A DNA stretch of 64,000 nucleotides from Citrobacter amalonaticus (lineage in GTDB: Bacteria; Pseudomonadota; Gammaproteobacteria; Enterobacterales; Enterobacteriaceae), in the NCBI RefSeq assembly GCF_018323885.1, contig NZ_AP024585.1, positions 3,596,001 through 3,660,000 on the forward strand. The letters are read 5' to 3'. Both the position numbers and the translations under genes were made by a program. A model generated the notes under the pieces. It searched no databases, was not told where the DNA came from, and saw only the letters and a list, made by a program, of their open reading frames with translations. Of the stretch, positions 62,613-64,000 are shown in pieces; position 1 is the stretch's first letter, and every line of letters begins with the position of its first letter.

Positions 62613-62885
62613 AACCGTTCCTTTACAATACCGCGAATGTCGAGCGCGTCAGATAACCCGACTATAGGGAGCGCAAGAGAACGAATGAAATTACGAATTG
62701 GAATGAGTAGTTCCTCAAAGGAATAACGATCTGGCAAAGCAAATATCAAAAAGTGCTTAACCCACCGGAATTCGGGCATTTAAGAGCAAATGAAATTGTT
62801 TTAGCGAAGTCACCGTTTCATACTAGATGGGTTAAAATTTTTGCTTTGTATTCAGGGCTCCCCCGCTGGCTATTAAGGATTCACT

Positions 62886-63923
62886 ATGTTTTCCGCAACG
62901 CGCCGTCTTTCCGCCCTCCTGGCGCTCGGCGTATGCTTTATTATCCCCGCTCAGGCGTCATCGCCAAAACCGGGCGAATTTGCAACAACGCAGACCCGTC
63001 ATATTGCGACCGTTTTCCCGGGAAGGATGACCGGCTCGCCGGCAGAAATGTTATCTGCCGACTATTTACGCCAGCAGTTTGAGCAGATGGGCTATCGCAG
63101 TGATATTCGCACGTTCAACAGTCGCTATATTTATACCGCCAAAAATAACCGCAAAAACTGGCATAACGTCACCGGCAGTACCGTTATTGCCGCCCACGAA
63201 GGCAAAGCCCCGCAGCAGATTATTATCATGGCGCACCTGGATACCTACGCGCCGCAAAGTGATGCCGACACTGACGCGAATCTTGGCGGGCTCACTCTGC
63301 AAGGGGTGGATGATAACGCCGCTGGTCTGGGCGTTATGCTCGAACTGGCAGAACGCCTGAAAGATGTGCCGACGGAATACGGTATTCGCTTTATTGCAAC
63401 CAGCGGCGAGGAAGAGGGAAAACTGGGGGCTGAAAACCTGCTGAAGCGCATGAGCGCGGCGGAGAAGAAAAACACGCTGCTGGTGATTAATCTCGATAAC
63501 CTGATCGTCGGCGACAAACTGTATTTTAATAGCGGGCAGAGCACGCCGGAAGCGGTGCGTAAATTAACCCGCGACCGGGCATTAGCGATTGCGCGTCATC
63601 ATGGCATTACCGCCACCACTAATCCAGGCCTGAATAAGGACTATCCCAAAGGCACCGGTTGCTGCAATGACGCAGAGGTTTTCGATAAAGCGGGAATTTC
63701 GGTGCTATCCGTTGAGGCAACGAACTGGAATCTTGGCAAGAAAGATGGTTACCAACAGCGCGCCAAAACCGCCTCTTTCCCGACAGGAAATAGCTGGCAC
63801 GATGTACGTCTGGATAATCAACAACACATTGATAAAGCCCTGCCCGGACGCATTGAACATCGCAACCGCGACGTAATGCGCATTATGCTGCCGCTCATAA
63901 AAGAATTAGCGAAAGCGAGCTAA
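62886..63923 (+). CDS. iap: Alkaline phosphatase isozyme conversion protein Iap
   Basis: A periplasmic zinc aminopeptidase that trims the N-terminal Arg of alkaline phosphatase. The 345 residues start with a Sec signal peptide (ALLALGVCFIIPAQA) and carry the M28 ligands: His and Asp in MAHLDTYAP, Asp in GVDDNAAGLG, the catalytic Glu pair in TSGEEEGKLGAE, and a later His in SWHDVRLD. In E. coli the type I-E CRISPR-cas locus follows iap; here only 77 bases remain. Confidence 0.95.
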   Translation: MFSATRRLSALLALGVCFIIPAQASSPKPGEFATTQTRHIATVFPGRMTGSPAEMLSADYLRQQFEQMGYRSDIRTFNSRYIYTAKNNRKNWHNVTGSTVIAAHEGKAPQQIIIMAHLDTYAPQSDADTDANLGGLTLQGVDDNAAGLGVMLELAERLKDVPTEYGIRFIATSGEEEGKLGAENLLKRMSAAEKKNTLLVINLDNLIVGDKLYFNSGQSTPEAVRKLTRDRALAIARHHGITATTNPGLNKDYPKGTGCCNDAEVFDKAGISVLSVEATNWNLGKKDGYQQRAKTASFPTGNSWHDVRLDNQQHIDKALPGRIEHRNRDVMRIMLPLIKELAKAS

Positions 63924-63927
63924 TCAT

Positions 63928-63960
63928 AAGGCCGGATAAGGCAATGCCCTTATCCGGCCA
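63928..63960. repeat. REP element downstream of iap
   Basis: AAGGCCGGATAAGGCAATGCCCTTATCCGGCCAT is a clear REP palindrome just after the iap stop. The final 40 bases show no gene or CRISPR repeat. Confidence 0.8.
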
Positions 63961-64000
63961 TACTGTCGGACCGCTGAAGGGGGTTGTTTCACCCTTCGTG

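Overview
The window is ordinary enterobacterial chromosome. Gene order from luxS to iap follows the E. coli K-12 map, read in reverse, almost gene for gene, and the proteins look closely similar to the E. coli ones (my recollection, no alignment was run). Two features separate it from K-12. sitABCD follows ygbA between fhlA and mutS, where Salmonella carries SPI-1, but no type III secretion genes are present. The mutS-rpoS gap holds a MarR/UbiX/UbiD/zinc-ribbon cassette like that of E. coli O157 and Salmonella. A Citrobacter-like species is my best guess. I saw no prophage, IS element or CRISPR array.

Layout. 1-3800: the end of a P-loop kinase, luxS, the sRNA micA, gshA, yqaA and yqaB. 3900-4760: a tRNA operon (serV and four tRNA-Arg genes) containing a 209-base internal duplication. 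5097-11757: csrA, alaS, recX, recA, pncC and mltB. 12027-16985: the sorbitol (glucitol) operon srlAEB-srlD-gutM-srlR-gutQ. 16982-21271: NO detoxification (norR, norVW). 21378-28591: hypF, hydN and the beta-glucoside genes ascG/ascFB. 28759-29010: a SymE-like gene with a LexA-like box. 29037-43037: formate hydrogenlyase (hycA-I), hydrogenase maturation (hypA-E) and their activator fhlA. 43115-47091: ygbA and sitABCD. 47239-52740: mutS and the hydroxyarylic acid decarboxylase cassette. 52860-63923: rpoS, nlpD, pcm, surE, truD, ispF, ispD, ftsB, ygbE, cysCND and iap.

How the genes work together. About 24 kb (16.98-43.0 kb) is dominated by sigma-54 control: NorR acts at norVW, and FhlA acts at hydN-hypF, hyc and hyp, with recognisable -24/-12 elements at each promoter. 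These systems serve anaerobic life: NO reduction, and disposal of formate as H2 and CO2 through a NiFe hydrogenase whose cofactor is built by HypA-F and whose large subunit is trimmed by HycI. srl and asc feed sugars through PTS transporters and carry CRP-like sites. ygbA and sitABCD carry near-consensus NsrR, MntR and Fur sites. recA, and probably the SymE-like gene, belong to the SOS response.

The points most worth a second look are the SymE-like gene with its own LexA-like box, the tRNA-operon duplication that carries copies of tRNA 3' ends, a GTCATT-type element shared by the FhlA-dependent promoters, and the perfect palindrome in front of the decarboxylase operon. All function calls rest on reading motifs and remembered family members; no searches were run.
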